Shown here: piece after piece, positions 46,626 through 57,950 of the stretch
Layout of the letters: every line of letters begins with the position of its first letter
How positions within the stretch are numbered: the first letter of the stretch is position 1
Assembly (NCBI GenBank): GCA_963675135.1
Contig: OY776132.1
Span: forward strand, 6,014,001 to 6,078,000
Length of the DNA: 64,000 nucleotides
Direction: 5' to 3'
Origin: Galeopsis tetrahit
Taxonomy: Eukaryota; Streptophyta; Magnoliopsida; Lamiales; Lamiaceae
Notes under the pieces: model-generated
Told to the model about the DNA's origin: nothing
The model's input: only the letters and a program-made list of their open reading frames with translations
Database searches by the model: none
Made by a program: the position numbers and the translations under genes

Positions 46626-46911
46626 TTGGTGTAAATCTAAGAATAATTGTGCATCTTTGATTGGAATTATGGAATTGACTGAATTTGAGAATAATTGTGA
46701 ATCTTTGATTAGGGTTCTTTTTGGGAAATTACGATTGGTTTAATTGGAAATTACTATCAATCGTGCAGATGGCATACGAATAAGGAATGTCAGATTATTA
46801 TTTCCATAGCTGCCATATTAAATGGAAGGATTCTTTATTGAGTGAAATGTGGTTGAATATATGGCGATAAATAAGGAAGATGGCAGACTTGTTCTTTAAT
46901 TAATAAATTAA

Positions 46912-47095
46912 TTTTCATGTTTAAATATAGTTATTAACATAAGTTTTTGTTCTTATTTAAAAAAATTATATTCTTGGTCTTTTATTAAAAAGGTATGACT
47001 ATGAATGACCTTTTTTATAAAAAAATTTCATGTTTAAATATAGTTATTAACATAAGTTTTTGTTCTTATTTAAAAAAATTATATTCTTGGTCTTT
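46912..47095. repeat. Direct duplication, about 70 bp, offset about 118 bp
   Basis: The sequence 'ttcatgtttaaatatagtta' through 'attcttggtctttta' occurs at about 46914 and again at about 47027, nearly identical. Confidence 0.8.
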
Positions 47096-47289
47096 TACTG
47101 TAATATTAAAAAATATGGCTAAGGGATTTGAACCTATAACCTAATGAATATTTCACATCTGAGACAACTAATGGGGCAATTGTTCCTTATTAAGAAATAC
47201 ATTTTAAATGTTATATATTGACTGACATATGCATTAGTGTACACGGTGCACACTAGGAGACCATCTCATATAATAATATTATCTATTTT

Positions 47290-47697
47290 CCTTTCCAAAT
47301 AAAAGAAAATAAACCCTAATGTGCATAAGTTATGTTTCACCTGATTTTAAATTTTAGGATTTTACCATACTGAGTTTACTTTGAAATTTAAAAACTAGTT
47401 TTGAAAATTACCACTACAAGTTGACAACACTTGTAGTAAACCTACGTACTAACCCAATTTTTCATAGTTAATTATTTCAATCATACTCAACAATATTATA
47501 ATAATTAGATGAGCTCTGAACGTGATAATAATTAGATGAGCTCTCATACGGAAAGTCAATAAAAATAAATATTCATACTATATTATTCCAAATAAAATTT
47601 GTGAGTAGCGTGACACATGCATAAGCAAATTTTTGGTCCAAAATTTTATTTTGTTGCATTAATTATCAAATATCTCGTTCAATCAATAATTTATTTA
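47290..47697. repeat. Sequence related to the right end of duplicated block B
   Basis: Phrases such as 'gaaatttaaaaactagttt' and 'cttgtagtaaacctac' align with 63725-63785. In copy A this part is separated from 41553-42490 by about 4.8 kb of other repeats. No gene is visible. Confidence 0.5.
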
Positions 47698-48027
47698 CAC
47701 CACTACAAAATAATTGGAAAATGGCATCGGGGAAGGCATCGGATCTGCCGTCCCCAATGATGAAGGCATCGGCAAAGGCATCGGCAGTGTGCCGATACCA
47801 ATATGCTCGATGCTATTTAAATGGCATCGGATTTGGGGAAAACCGTTGCCTTTTGGCATCGGGGGGACAGCCGATGCCAAATTGCATCGGGCCCACTGCC
47901 GATGCCATTTTATTAACATTTAAAAAAGACGAATCTGGGTTTCGAACCCAGGTATCGAGGCCACCAACACTCACCCCCACCGCTGGGCACCCCAATTCTC
48001 GAAAATCTGGCATTTTTCGCGAATTGT

Positions 48028-48093
48028 GGGGTTCGAACTCGGGACCTCGCGGTCTCGAAGACTTTTGAGCGCCCCTGTGTGCCGTTTAGGCTA
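48028..48093 (-). other. tRNA-like A and B boxes (SINE-like head) in the outer CACTA element
   Basis: Read on the minus strand, 'tagcctaaacgg' (48093-48082) fits the A-box consensus and 'gagttcgaaccc' (about 48040-48028) fits the B box, spaced as in tRNA genes. A second B-like box is at about 47937-47950. The flanks do not fold into a tRNA that I can see, so this is a tRNA-derived repeat rather than a tRNA gene. Confidence 0.4.
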
Positions 48094-48717
48094 GGAGCTT
48101 TTAGTCGACATGTTGTGAATGCAATTAATATATATTCAATTTAATTTGAGTTTTTAATTCTTTAATTGTTGCTTATTAAATTATTTATCAAAACATATCA
48201 TAATTATTTCTAAATTATGTTTTTCAAATTAACTAAATTATGTTTTTCAAATTAAATAATTTAATTACGATATCAATTCACACTATTTAAATTTATTCTA
48301 ATCCTCAATTTACAACATTTAAATTCATTCTAATTTTTAATTTCACAACATTATAATTACATACAACATTGAATATAATTATTTTCACTTATACATTTAA
48401 ATTTATTATAATCACATCATTTAAATTCATTCTAATTTTCAATTCACAACATTAAATATATATAATTATTTTCACTTATCCATTTAAAAATATGAATTCA
48501 CTTATCCATTTAATTAAAAATATTTTCATCTTTTATAAAATTATTCAAATATTTTCATCTTTTCAATTAAAATACACTTATCTAATACAGAGTACTAGTG
48601 AATTTTATTTTTTTTTAATTGCAGAGAATAAGTTTGATTAATTTTCTAATTGTTGTAGTATATTATATATAATGTTCGTTTCACTCTGATCAGGAGTAAT
48701 GCTAAATTCATAAGTCA
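48094..48717. other. AT-rich interior of the outer CACTA element
   Basis: No gene visible. It contains short direct repeats of 'tttaaattcattctaat'. Confidence 0.5.
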
Positions 48718-48754
48718 TACCACTACAAAAAACGCGCGCTTTTGGGACGGACAA

Positions 48755-49035
48755 ATACTGACGTATTTTAGTCCGTCAGCATTTCCGACGGATATGCTGA
48801 CGGAATGCTGACGGATTGAAAAGTCAACATCAATGCTGACGGATTTCCGTTCCGTCAGCATTTACCGAGGGAAAATGCTGACGGATTTTTTTAAATTTGT
48901 ATACTGACGGAAATGCTGACGGATAATCCGTCAGCAAATGGCATGTTGATTTCGCACCGCCTCGTTTTCCAATAAGGTAACCGTTGGCTTTAAAGTCGGC
49001 GGTTACCGAGGGAAAATGCTGACGGAATATCCGTC
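48755..49035. repeat. 5' subterminal repeats of the inner CACTA element
   Basis: Many direct and inverted copies of 'tgctgacgga', 'ttccgtcagc' and 'ccgacgga' occur. In En/Spm elements such motifs bind the TNPA protein. Confidence 0.8.
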
Positions 49036-49056
49036 GGTATTATTTTTTTTTTTTAA

Positions 49057-49192
49057 TATATAAGGGCCTCAAACCTCAAATCAATCATATACTGTTTTAG
49101 AGAAAAAAAAAGGGCGTGCGTGAGGATTCGGTTTAGAAGACGAAGACGAGAACTTGGCCATTGAAGCAAATTTCTTCGATTACATTGATACG
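49057..49192 (+). promoter_or_regulatory. Promoter and leader exon of the TNPA-like gene
   Basis: A TATATAAG box at 49057-49064 is followed by a leader that ends in 'gatacg' before GTACGT at 49193. The next acceptor 'gaaacag' ends at 50171, directly before the ATG. The leader intron would thus be 49193-50171. Confidence 0.55.
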
Positions 49193-50171
49193 GTACGTTT
49201 TCTTAATTAGTTCTATTACTTAGTTTTAATACTTATATATGTTTATGCATGGATATATGTAAATATGAATAATTTAATGTTGATTTGCATGTTATATTGA
49301 TTTAGTTAGTTGTTAAAATATTATGATCATGTTAGTATGTACGTTAGTTAATTTAATTTGTTGATTAAGAATAATTTTGATAGATCGAGTAGTTTTTTTA
49401 AGGTTAATTAATTAATTAATTGTTATATGTATACATTAATTAATTGTTATATAGTTAATTACTAGTTTAATTTAATTGTGTAATTTTGATATAGAATATT
49501 TTTAATGTAGGTAGTGCATGTTTGAATCAATTGTTTAAATTAGTTTAGATATAGTGGTTGGACCGTTGGATCACGTTGTAATTAGGAATATGTTGATTAA
49601 ATTAGGAATACGCCTATATTAGTACAAATTTTAAATTAGGAATATGTTCATTAAATTGATAATTATTGACCCAATTAGAAAATTATTATTTTAATTAGTT
49701 TTAGGTTTGTTAATTTAGCAATATATATGTTCAATTTTTTATTATTGATTAAGTTAGGTAGAAAAATAATAATTAAATTAGGAATATGTTGATTAATTAA
49801 ATTAGGAATATGTTGTATTAGTAAAAAAATTAAATTAGGAATATGTTCATTAAATTGATAATTAGAAAACTCCAATTAGAAAAATATTATTTTAATTATG
49901 TTTAGATTTGTTAATTTAGGAATATGTTAATTTAGAAATATTTTTAATGTAGGTGATGCATGTTTCAATCAATTGTTTAAATTATTAGTTAATTAGATGG
50001 TTCGACGGTGGTATCACGTTGTAATTAGGTTATATATATATTGTTTTGATTTAAATTAGGAATATGTTGATTAAATTAGGAATATGCTATATTAGTAAAA
50101 ATTTTAAATTAGCAATATGTTCATTAAATTAATAATTAGTAAAATTATGTATTTTTTATTGATTGAAACAG

Positions 50172-51884
50172 ATGAGTGAACAAGTACCGAATGAGGGTTC
50201 GGGTTCACGTCGTAGGTTGTCATTTTGGTCACGTTCAAGGAGGTCTCGGAATGAAGAAGTTCCTGTGACGGCTCCTCCTCCTCCTCCTCCTCCTCCTCCT
50301 GTGGCAGTGTCGCCGCCGCCGCCGCCGACGACTACGATGTCGGTTGGTTCGTCATCCTCTTCTCGTCAGCATCCTGTTCGAGACAAAAGGAAACCCATTG
50401 ACATCGTTTCAGGAGCGTAAGTCAATAATTCTAATGTTTGATGAGATTCAATAATGATTAACTTTATTTATTTATTTATAATGTGTTAGTTTATAAATTT
50501 GTTAATAATTTTACAGGTTGGTGCCCGGTAATGAGGTGTCCAGGATGTGCACAAAATCCTTTAAGGATTGCAAGATTGCTAAGGGTGCTACCACTTGGTC
50601 GAAGGTGCCACAATCTAAAAAGGATGAATATTTCGACGAGTTCCAGGTATATAATTACAATATTTAAAGTTTATTAAATAACTAATTATTCATATTATTT
50701 GATAAATATGTTGAATATTTATTTGTATAGAAAAAGGCCCGTTGGGATACGGCGATCTACTCGGACGCCGCTATTTACGAGAAGTGGTACGGTCTTTGTT
50801 CTACTCGGTACACGAACATGATGTACGACTGGAGAAAGGCCTGGCGTACGAAAGGCGAAAATCTTGTTCTGGGGAAAGACGAGGATGATGTTGACCTGTG
50901 GGAGTCGTTGGTTGAGAAGTGGATGGAAGAGGCTTACCAAAAGAAGTGTGACAAAGCTCGGGCCAACCGCAGAACCGACGTTGGAGGCGGGATGGCAGTG
51001 CATCGGGGGGGAGCTCGGTCCGTCCTCGAGCAATCACTTGCTATCGTAAGTTTTCATTAATTTTTAAAAATTAAATAATTATAGTTAATTATTTTATATT
51101 AGTTATCTAAATTAATTTGTATATGTTTATTTGATACGTAATAGGAGCGGGAGACTGGACGTCCACACACCCACTTGGATCGGATGAGTCTTCTTCATCC
51201 GTTTAATACCGATACACAGACGTCCACCTACGGGCGCACTACTGACCTCCACGTAAGTTTAATTAAATTTATGTATTAATTACATTATATATATATATAT
51301 ATATATATATAGATAATTAAATTAATTTTAATTTTTTAATTATGTAGTTGAGCGTCCGACAGAGGATTGAAGAGGCCGAGACGCAAGCCACCGCCACGAC
51401 TACTGCTGAATCCGGAAGCAGCGGTACCCCTCCGGCTGTTGACGTGGACCAGTGTTACCTTGACGTTGCCCCGACCTCCAAGGGAAGGGTCCTTGGCCTT
51501 GGTGGGATGAGCAGCGCCGTGAGGACACCAAGTGGTCGGTCGGCCCGGAGTGCATCGCAGCCGTCCGTATCCTCCACTGCCGTCCCGGATCCGAACTTCA
51601 TGGCACAGTTCCATAACTACTTCCGTACCTGGAGTGCCAATGCGGGTCGGACGTTGGGGATGTCTGATGAGCAGATCGAGGTCGTCTATCAACAGACGAT
51701 GGGGCAACCACCGCCAGCTCCAGCTCCAGCTCCAGGTCCAGCTCCAGATCAAGCTGCAGGTCAAGATGCAGGTCAGGCCGACGGTGGCGACGTCAACTTG
51801 AATGAGGATGTGGTGGAACAATTTTTTAACTTTCCGGGCACTGGCAACTATCCTGACAACTATCCTGGCAACTATCCTGGTTGA
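50172..51884 (+). CDS. TNPA/Ptta-like plant transposase (Transposase_24 family), five coding exons
   Basis: The coding exons are 50172-50416, 50517-50646, 50731-51045, 51145-51252 and 51348-51884, totalling 1335 bp (444 residues), with GT/AG borders and a continuous frame. The ATG at 50172 follows an acceptor of a leader intron. The protein starts with a basic Ser/Arg-rich stretch and a Pro run. A central region follows with 'KSFKDCKIAKGATTWSKVP', 'YTNMMYDWRKAWR' and 'RPHTHLDRMSLLHPF', in the style of PF03004 (plant Ptta/En-Spm transposase). The C-terminus is Pro/Ala/Gly-rich with NYPG repeats. TNPA-type proteins bind subterminal repeats and assist TNP2. No stop or frameshift was found, so this ORF may still be functional. 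Confidence 0.75.
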
Positions 51885-52213
51885 TCAATTTGAACAATTT
51901 AATTTTGTGTTGAACTAATTTATTTTTTTGTTGAACTTATTTAATTTTCTGTTGAACTTATTTAATTTTCTGTTGAACTTATTTATCTTTATGTATATAT
52001 TTATGTTTATGTTGAAAAATATGTTGAACTATATATTGCAGTTTATTTGTGTAGTTTATTGGTGTATAGATGAAAATAGGGTGCATTCATTTGTTTCATT
52101 GAGTACAAAATAATCTCATTTAGAGTGCATTCTAGATATAGATTTAAACCACTTGAAGAGTGCATTTTAGTACAAATTAAAATAGCCTCATATAGAGTGC
52201 ATTATACATATAT
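51885..52213. other. 3' flank of the TNPA-like gene
   Basis: AT-rich untranslated sequence with three copies of 'tgttgaacttatttaattttc' type repeats (about 51910-51990) and repeated 'gagtgcatt' phrases (52080-52205). Confidence 0.5.
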
Positions 52214-52477
52214 TTAACCAAACCACTTGAAGGTGGTAGATGCAACCATGAGAACTAGCACAATCAAAATGATTTTGTTCACTTTGATTAAATCCTTGAT
52301 TTCTTCAGCCAAATTCTTGATTTCTGTAACCAATTTCTTCATCTCTTGAGTCATTTTCTTCATGTCTTCAGTTTCTTGGGCACTTTGATTAGATCCTTGA
52401 TTCTTGTCAACACCACAGTTTTCTAGAGTATCAGCCCATACAAAGAAACCACATCCACCACCACAACCAATGTGCAT
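52214..52477 (-). pseudogene. GRF-type zinc-finger protein fragment, antisense to the TNP2 gene
   Basis: The minus strand reads 'GCGGGCGFFVWADTLE', the second half of a GRF zinc finger (C..CxFF.W.D). Then come a charged coiled coil (MKKLVTEIKNLAEEIKDL) and a C-terminal hydrophobic segment (KIILIVLVLMVASTTF), ending at 52214. This is the usual build of plant GRF zinc-finger proteins. The first half of the finger is missing: it stops exactly where TNP2 sequence starts (about 52478). The fragment was therefore joined to, or inserted with loss of, the 5' part of the TNP2 gene. Confidence 0.6.
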
Positions 52478-53792
52478 GAAACCTCAAACAATGTTTCTGA
52501 CTGTATTGGTGCCTGGACCAACGAATCCAAAGGACAAACTGGATGTTTATCTCCAACCTCTTATAAAAGACTTGATCTTCTTATGGGAGAATGGAGTCCA
52601 AACGTACGATGTTTTTAGAAAGCAGAACTTCACGATGCGTGCTGCTCTTTTATGGACCATTAGCGACTTTCCTGCATATGGTATGTTGTCCGGGTGGAGT
52701 ACGGCCGGAAAGAAAGCATGTTCGTATTGTATGGAGAATTCTGAAGCTTTCAGTCTCCCGGTGAGTAGAAAAGTTTCATGGTTCGATAATCACCGTAGGT
52801 TCTTACCTCAAGGTCACCCGTTTCGAAGAAATAAGAAGAACTTCGTAAAGAACAGAGCAGTCACAAACAATCGACCTCCACTTCGAGATGGTATTTTATA
52901 CATTTATTTAATGAGTATTTAACGTATATTTATCTATTGCTTTTAGTATCACTTATAATTTACTCTCCGTACAGGACGTAGGTTGTTATATGAGATTCAG
53001 TGGACGGGGTTGAAAAAAAGTACTGAGGAAAATGCAGCGGAACACAACAGAGGAATTGAGGGTGGTTGGAACAAAAGGAGTATTTTTTGGGACTTACCAT
53101 ACTGGAGTTCACTATTGATACGGCACAATTTGGATGTGATGCACATTGAAAATAATGTGTTTGACAATGTGTTCCACACAATCATGAACACCGAAGGCAA
53201 GACGAAAGACACTCCAAAGTCTCGGGAGGATTTGGACACTCTTTGTCGCCGTCCAGAGTTGAAAAAGGATGAGCGTACAGGTAAATTTCCAAAGGCTAGC
53301 TACACACTGGATAAGCCACAAAAACAAAGATTGTGTAGGTGGATAAAGGAGTTGAACTTTCCGGACGGCTACGTGTCGAACTTGAGTCGATGCGTAGACA
53401 CAACAACGGGTAAGGTTGCAAGGATGAAGAGTTATGATTGTCATGTATTTATGCAACGCTTGATACCGATTGCGTTCAAGGAACTTCTTCCTAACAATGT
53501 GTGGAGGGCTATCACTGAATTAAGTCTATTTTTTAGAGATTTAACGGCTACAACGATCACGATCGATGATATGATTCGTTTAGATGAAGACATTCCAGTG
53601 ATTTTGTGTAAGTTGGAACAAATTTTTCCACCTAGCTTCTTTAACTCGATGGAACACTTACCCGTTCACTTAGCGTATGAAGCGAGAATTTGTGGTCCGG
53701 TGCAATACAGGTGGATGTACCCATTTGAAAGGTAAAATCTTACTTTTTTTTTATTTCATTACAATTACACATGCATTCTTAATTATAAGTTT

Positions 53793-53825
<33 letters not shown>

Positions 53826-55223
53826 ATATCAGGTATCTCCACAACTTGAAACGTAATGCTAAACAAAAGGCAAACGTTGAAGCATCGATTGTGAATGCTT
53901 ATTTGAATGAAGAGGTTGGCATGTTTTGTTCTTATTACTTTGAAGACCACGTCAACACAAAGTTAAGAAGTGCTCCACGTAACTTCAGTGGTACATCCGC
54001 TGACGATATCAGTGAAGAGGTCGATGGAATGCTCTCCATATTCAAGTCTAAGGGACGGCCAATAGGAAAACCCACTGAACGATATTGGGAGACGAACTCG
54101 GAGGCGGAAATAGCACAAACGTATGTGTTATTGAATTGTGATGAAGTTCAGCCATACATTGAGTAAGTATTTCATATATAAATCGTCTATTTAAATACCA
54201 CTTCATTTATGTCATTTAATATTAACCAAGTTTTTGAATGTTGTGAATTAGGATGTACGCTCAAGAACTACGACGAGCAGAACCAAACATCTCAGATGCA
54301 TATATAGATGCTCGTATTCAACGTGAATTTTCCCAATGGTTCGAATGTTATGTGAGTACCATTTAATTAATTATGTTTTACGTAAATTAATAAATTAATA
54401 TTTATTTTAATTAATTTTAAATTGAGCCGTATAGGGACGGGATAACGCTCTAGACAGTCCATTCTTACGAGATCTCAGCAAGGGACCACTACGTCGTGTA
54501 AAGACTTACAACGGTTATATTGTGAAGGGCTACAGATTTCATACGTCTGGGTATGCATCGACAAAGGGGACTACCAACAGTGGCGTCTGCGTTAGCAGTG
54601 CGAATTACAATGCAGATGCAAGTGATTACTTTGGGGTGTTACGGGAAGTCGTCGAAGTAGAATATCCAGGATATCCAGCAAAGACTGTAGTGTTGTTCAA
54701 GTGTCATTGGTTTGATTCAGGCCATCTAGGAACAAGAATTCACCCGGAGTACAAGCTCGTTGATGTTAGTTCGAAAAGGACGTATGTTGCGGATGATCCA
54801 TTTGTATTTGCCCATCAAGTATCTCAAGTATACTACTGCACATATCCGGGAGCTCCACGTGGTTATGAATGGCACGCTGTTTGCAAAGTAAAGGCAAGGT
54901 CAATGGTAGAAGTCCCTAAAAAGGACAGAAATACTGAAGATGAATCTCCATTTCAAACAGAACAAATAGAGACTCCAACTGAAGTCTTTACGGGAAATTT
55001 CAATCTTTCTGTACCCTTGACGGCTGCAAATCCCCAATTAATCGAAATTGAAGGTGAAGAGGAGGGGGATGAAGAAGAGGATGAAGAGGAGAATGAAGAT
55101 GAGGATGAAGAGGAGAATGAAGAAGATGAGGATGAGGAGGAGGATGAGGATAATGAGGAAGATGATGATGAGGAGGAAGATGATGAGGAGGAGGAGGATG
55201 AAGACAATGAAGATGAATATTAA
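52470..55223 (+). pseudogene. TNP2 transposase of the inner CACTA element, N-terminus missing
   Basis: The exons are about 52470-52890, 52975-53731, 53833-54162, 54252-54351 and 54435-55223, joined in one frame at GT/AG borders. The first exon starts abruptly inside the Transposase_21 (TNP2) domain with 'MCMKPQTM' and 'TVLVPGPTNPKDKLDVYL', then 'MRAALLWTISDFPAYGMLSG'. A DUF4218 region follows (RLIPIAFKELLPNNVW, LSLFFRDL), then DUF4216 (YFGVLREVVEVEY, LFKCHWFD), and a long Asp/Glu-rich tail from about 55045. Normal TNP2 proteins have a few hundred more N-terminal residues, including the transposase-associated domain. These are absent, and a GRF finger fragment lies there on the other strand. 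The remaining frame has no stop. Confidence 0.8.
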
Positions 55224-55449
55224 TTCAATTAATGTAATGTATTTATTTCTTATTTTATAAAAGTTAATTAATTATTTATCATTTAGGTACAAATTATAAA
55301 AATTAAATTTACTATAAATATAAGCCACAACCAATATATTTATTAATATATGTGGAAGAAATGAATTTCGTGATTTTTTAAAAAAATATTTTGGTAATTT
55401 AGTATATCGAAAAAATTGAATTATTTAAAAAAAAAATAAAAAAAATCGC

Positions 55450-55537
55450 CAAAATGCTGACGGAATTCACCTTCCGTCGGTATTTACTTTTTGAAAAATA
55501 CCGACGGATTATCCGTCGGTATTTACCCTTATATAAA
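55450..55537 (+). promoter_or_regulatory. Internal CACTA-type repeats and TATA box upstream of the captured gene
   Basis: Copies of 'ctgacggaat', 'ttccgtcggtattt' and 'ccgacggattatccgtcgg' occur at 55454-55523, far from the element ends. A TATATAAAA box follows at 55530-55538, upstream of the captured transporter. The block could serve as a promoter for the chimera. Confidence 0.5.
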
Positions 55538-55559
55538 ACCTAAACCTAGGGTTTTCTTT

Positions 55560-56216
55560 CAGAAATTTCGCCCTTTAATTTCCACCTCCCTCCACCACCT
55601 CGCCTCCCTCCACCACCCTTGCCCCACCGCAATCTCCCTTCCTCCGCCACCATGGGGAAAGGCGGAGCTCTCTCCCTTCCCCATCTCCCTCACCATGATT
55701 CACATGGCCTTCTGCTCCTCCCTCGCCTTCGCCGCCGTCCGCATCTTCAAACTCGTGGAGCCCGCCGCCCTGACCCGCCACGTCTACCTCTACTCCGTCG
55801 TCCCAATCGGCGCCCTCTACTCCCTCTCCCTCTGGCTCTCCAATTCCGCCTACATCTACCTCTCCGTCTCCTTCATCCAAATGTTCAAAGCCCTAATGCC
55901 CGTCGCCGTTTACTCAATCGGAATTCTGCTAAAAAAGGACGGTTACAAAACCTCCACCATGTCCAATATGCTCGCGATTTCCGTGGGAGTCTTGATTTTA
56001 ATCAAAAGGTACTTGAATTTCCTGTGTTTTTTAATTATTTATTTTCAATAAATAAGAAGTTAGATTTATGGCTTTATTACTCTGCAATTTAATTAATTGT
56101 TTAAAATTGGTTTTCATAATGGTAGGATAATCTTGGGGAGTGTGACAAATTACGTGATGAGTACTGCAACGTGCCCAGTTACCATAGTGAAGGATCCTGA
56201 CTTTCACAAGAATTAA
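55560..56216 (+). pseudogene. Captured chimera: sugar-phosphate/phosphate translocator fragment joined to a universal stress protein end
   Basis: An ATG at 55652 starts 'MGKGGA', the N-terminus of plant sugar-phosphate/phosphate translocator-like proteins (TPT/DMT family). After a loss of about 40 codons and a frame change, the other frame gives 'FPISLTMIHMAFCSS', 'VEPAALTRHVYLYSVVPIGA' and 'YIYLSVSFIQMFKALMPVAV', with several membrane helices. At 56008 the exon ends AAAAG|GT. An acceptor at 56125 joins in frame to 'RIILGSVTNYVMSTATCPV', then 'TIVKD', the end of a universal stress protein (ATP-binding GSxxxY and CPVxIVK motifs), with TAA at 56214-56216. Two unrelated genes are therefore combined. 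The first exon lacks an intact start frame, so protein production is doubtful. Confidence 0.7.
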
Positions 56217-56684
56217 CTGATTTGGGCCCCTTTCAATAAATTGTACTCCCATCTCTTACAATTTTACTTTATTATGTTTTTAAATTTGTTCTTGTATTAT
56301 TGTGTTTTGAGCTTATAAACTCCGTTCGATACCTTGAGTTCTTAATTCTAGTGTTATATATTTCCAATTTCTCAACTCTATATGATTGTGTTAGAGGTTT
56401 TCGAGTGCAATGTCGTAGTTGTGTTAATGATATATTTCAGTATAGGTTTAGTTTTTGGTGGTCTTGATTAAGCATATTTCAATGTGGTTGTGATATTATG
56501 TTTGGCAATATTATAAATCTGAATGATGATTAGGTCCAAGTAGATTTTTCTTTCAAAATAATGTATACTTTTGTTGTAGTTTTTAATTCGGAAGTAGTTT
56601 TAATTTCGACAAACCAATTAATTCATTAATTGTGGTCGGGGCCTCCCCGGCCACCCATATTTTTTTTATTAATATTTTGTTTTA
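56217..56684. other. 3' flank of the captured chimera
   Basis: T-rich sequence, probably the 3' untranslated and downstream part brought with the stress-protein fragment. No further gene is visible. Confidence 0.45.
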
Positions 56685-57145
56685 CTGACGGATATTCCGT
56701 CGGTAAAATGCCAACGGATATTCCGTCGGTCAAATGCCGACGGATATTCCGACGATATGTGAATTTCGAAAATCATATTTTTTTTATTCATTTTTTTGTT
56801 TTACTGACGGATTTGACCGACGGAAATTCCGTCGGCATGTGAATTTCGAAATCAATATTTATTCAAAAATTAATTTCTTTTATAATTATTTTAATTCATT
56901 CTTTCCGACGGAATTACCGACGGAATGTTGACCCGGTTTGTTAAACGGGTTGTCCGAAATACCGACGGAATATCCCTCGGTATATCCGTCGGCAATTCCG
57001 ACGGAAAATCCGTCAGCAAATCCGTCGGAAATTCCGACGGAATTCAAAAATCCGTCGGTAAAAAATACTGACGCCGAAAAAAGGGACGGCCGACTTTCCG
57101 TCGGCAAATCCGTCGGTAACATCGGCGGCCGACGGAAAATCCGTC
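56685..57145. repeat. 3' subterminal repeats of the inner CACTA element
   Basis: Dense direct and inverted copies of 'gacggatattccgtcgg' and 'aaatccgtcgg' variants occur, more than fifteen in number. Short open frames in this stretch are repeat artefacts. Confidence 0.85.
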
Positions 57146-57173
57146 TCTAAAACGCGTTTTTTTTGTAGTGTAC

Positions 57174-57673
57174 TCACGTAACTATCAAAATCCACGCAAA
57201 TATAGAAATGATATTGAGCTCATATAATGGGCTCCTTATGGAGTCAAATGATGATGTGTCATTATCTACATCATTATATTTACTTACATAATTAACACTA
57301 TTTTATGGAAATTTAAAAAATTAAAGGATATTCCTATAAAATTAGGAAACGTAGGACAAAGATACCATAATCAAGATTACCAATGCTAATTATTTTGATT
57401 TTTTAATTAATCAAGATTAATTATTTTAATTTTTTAATTAATCAAGATTAATTATTTTAAGATTTTTTAAAATTATTTATTAACGTGTTTATTATTAGTA
57501 TATAATTATTAAATTAAAAAAAAAACCATACATTTATATATATAATTTTTTTAATAACAAAAAAATTAAAATTAAAGTTATAAAAACAATTAATTGAAAA
57601 ATAATGACTACATTAATTAAACTAAATCATAAACTCTAAACTCTAAATCCTAAAAAAAATCATAATTTTCAAT
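57174..57673. other. AT-rich interior of the outer CACTA element, right side
   Basis: No gene is visible. Repeated 'aatcaagattaattatttta' phrases lie at about 57370-57460. Confidence 0.5.
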
Positions 57674-57753
57674 TTTAGGGTTTCAGGGTTTAGGGTTAAG
57701 AGGTTTAGGGTTTTAGGGTTTAGGGTTTTAGAGGTTTAGGGTTTAGGGTTTGG
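57674..57753 (+). repeat. Interstitial telomere-like TTTAGGG array
   Basis: About nine units of plant telomere type ttaggg/tttaggg, some with an extra T or A, lie inside the outer CACTA element just before its right subterminal repeats. Confidence 0.8.
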
Positions 57754-57784
57754 CCGATTTATACTCATTTAGGGCGACGGGGAA

Positions 57785-57950
57785 GGCATCGGGCCCACTG
57801 CCGATGCCATTTTGCATCGGCCATTAAATGCCGATGCCATTTCGCATCGGCCATTAAATGCCGATGCCATTTCGCATCGGGGCCCACTGCCGATGCCATT
57901 TTGCATCGGCCATTAAATGCCGATGCCATTTCGCATCGGCCCGCCAGCCG
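57785..57950. repeat. Right subterminal repeats of the outer CACTA element
   Basis: Repeats of 'gcatcggccattaaatgccgatgcc' type, in about 32-bp steps, made of palindromic 'gcatcgg...ccgatgc' units. The same core lies at 47725-47910. Confidence 0.85.

Larger units (their letters stand above)
48721..57170 (+). mobile_element. Inner CACTA (En/Spm) element with captured genes
   Basis: The ends are CACTACAAAAAACGCG at 48721 and the inverted aacgcgttttttttgtagtg at 57151-57170, with a 3-bp duplication TAC (48718-48720, 57171-57173). The length is 8450 bp. Subterminal repeats built on 'gctgacgga' and 'ccgtcggta' lie at 48755-49035 and 56685-57145. The contents are a TNPA/Ptta-like gene (50172-51884), a GRF zinc-finger fragment (52477-52214, minus), a TNP2 transposase without its N-terminus (52470-55223) and a transporter/stress-protein chimera (55560-56216). 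Because TNP2 is truncated, the copy is unlikely to move itself. Confidence 0.92.

Noticed and set aside
45665..47265. Inverted 'tacaccgtgcac' and 'gtacacggtgcac' as element ends around the GPAT fragment
   Set aside because: The match is short and no direct repeat of the target flanks it. I kept the gene fragment but not these borders.
47714..48068. Open frames over the ggcatcgg repeats
   Set aside because: The frames are created by the GC-rich repeat units and have no protein-family features.
51285..51312. (AT)n microsatellite, and the (TA)n/(TG)n run at 53795-53830
   Set aside because: Simple sequence in introns; nothing further to conclude.
54953..55207. Serine-rich minus-strand frame
   Set aside because: It is the antisense reading of the Asp/Glu-rich tail of TNP2.
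56630..57195. Several 60-78-codon frames with 'SVG', 'TDG' and 'PTE' repeats
   Set aside because: They result from the CACTA subterminal repeats and are not genes.
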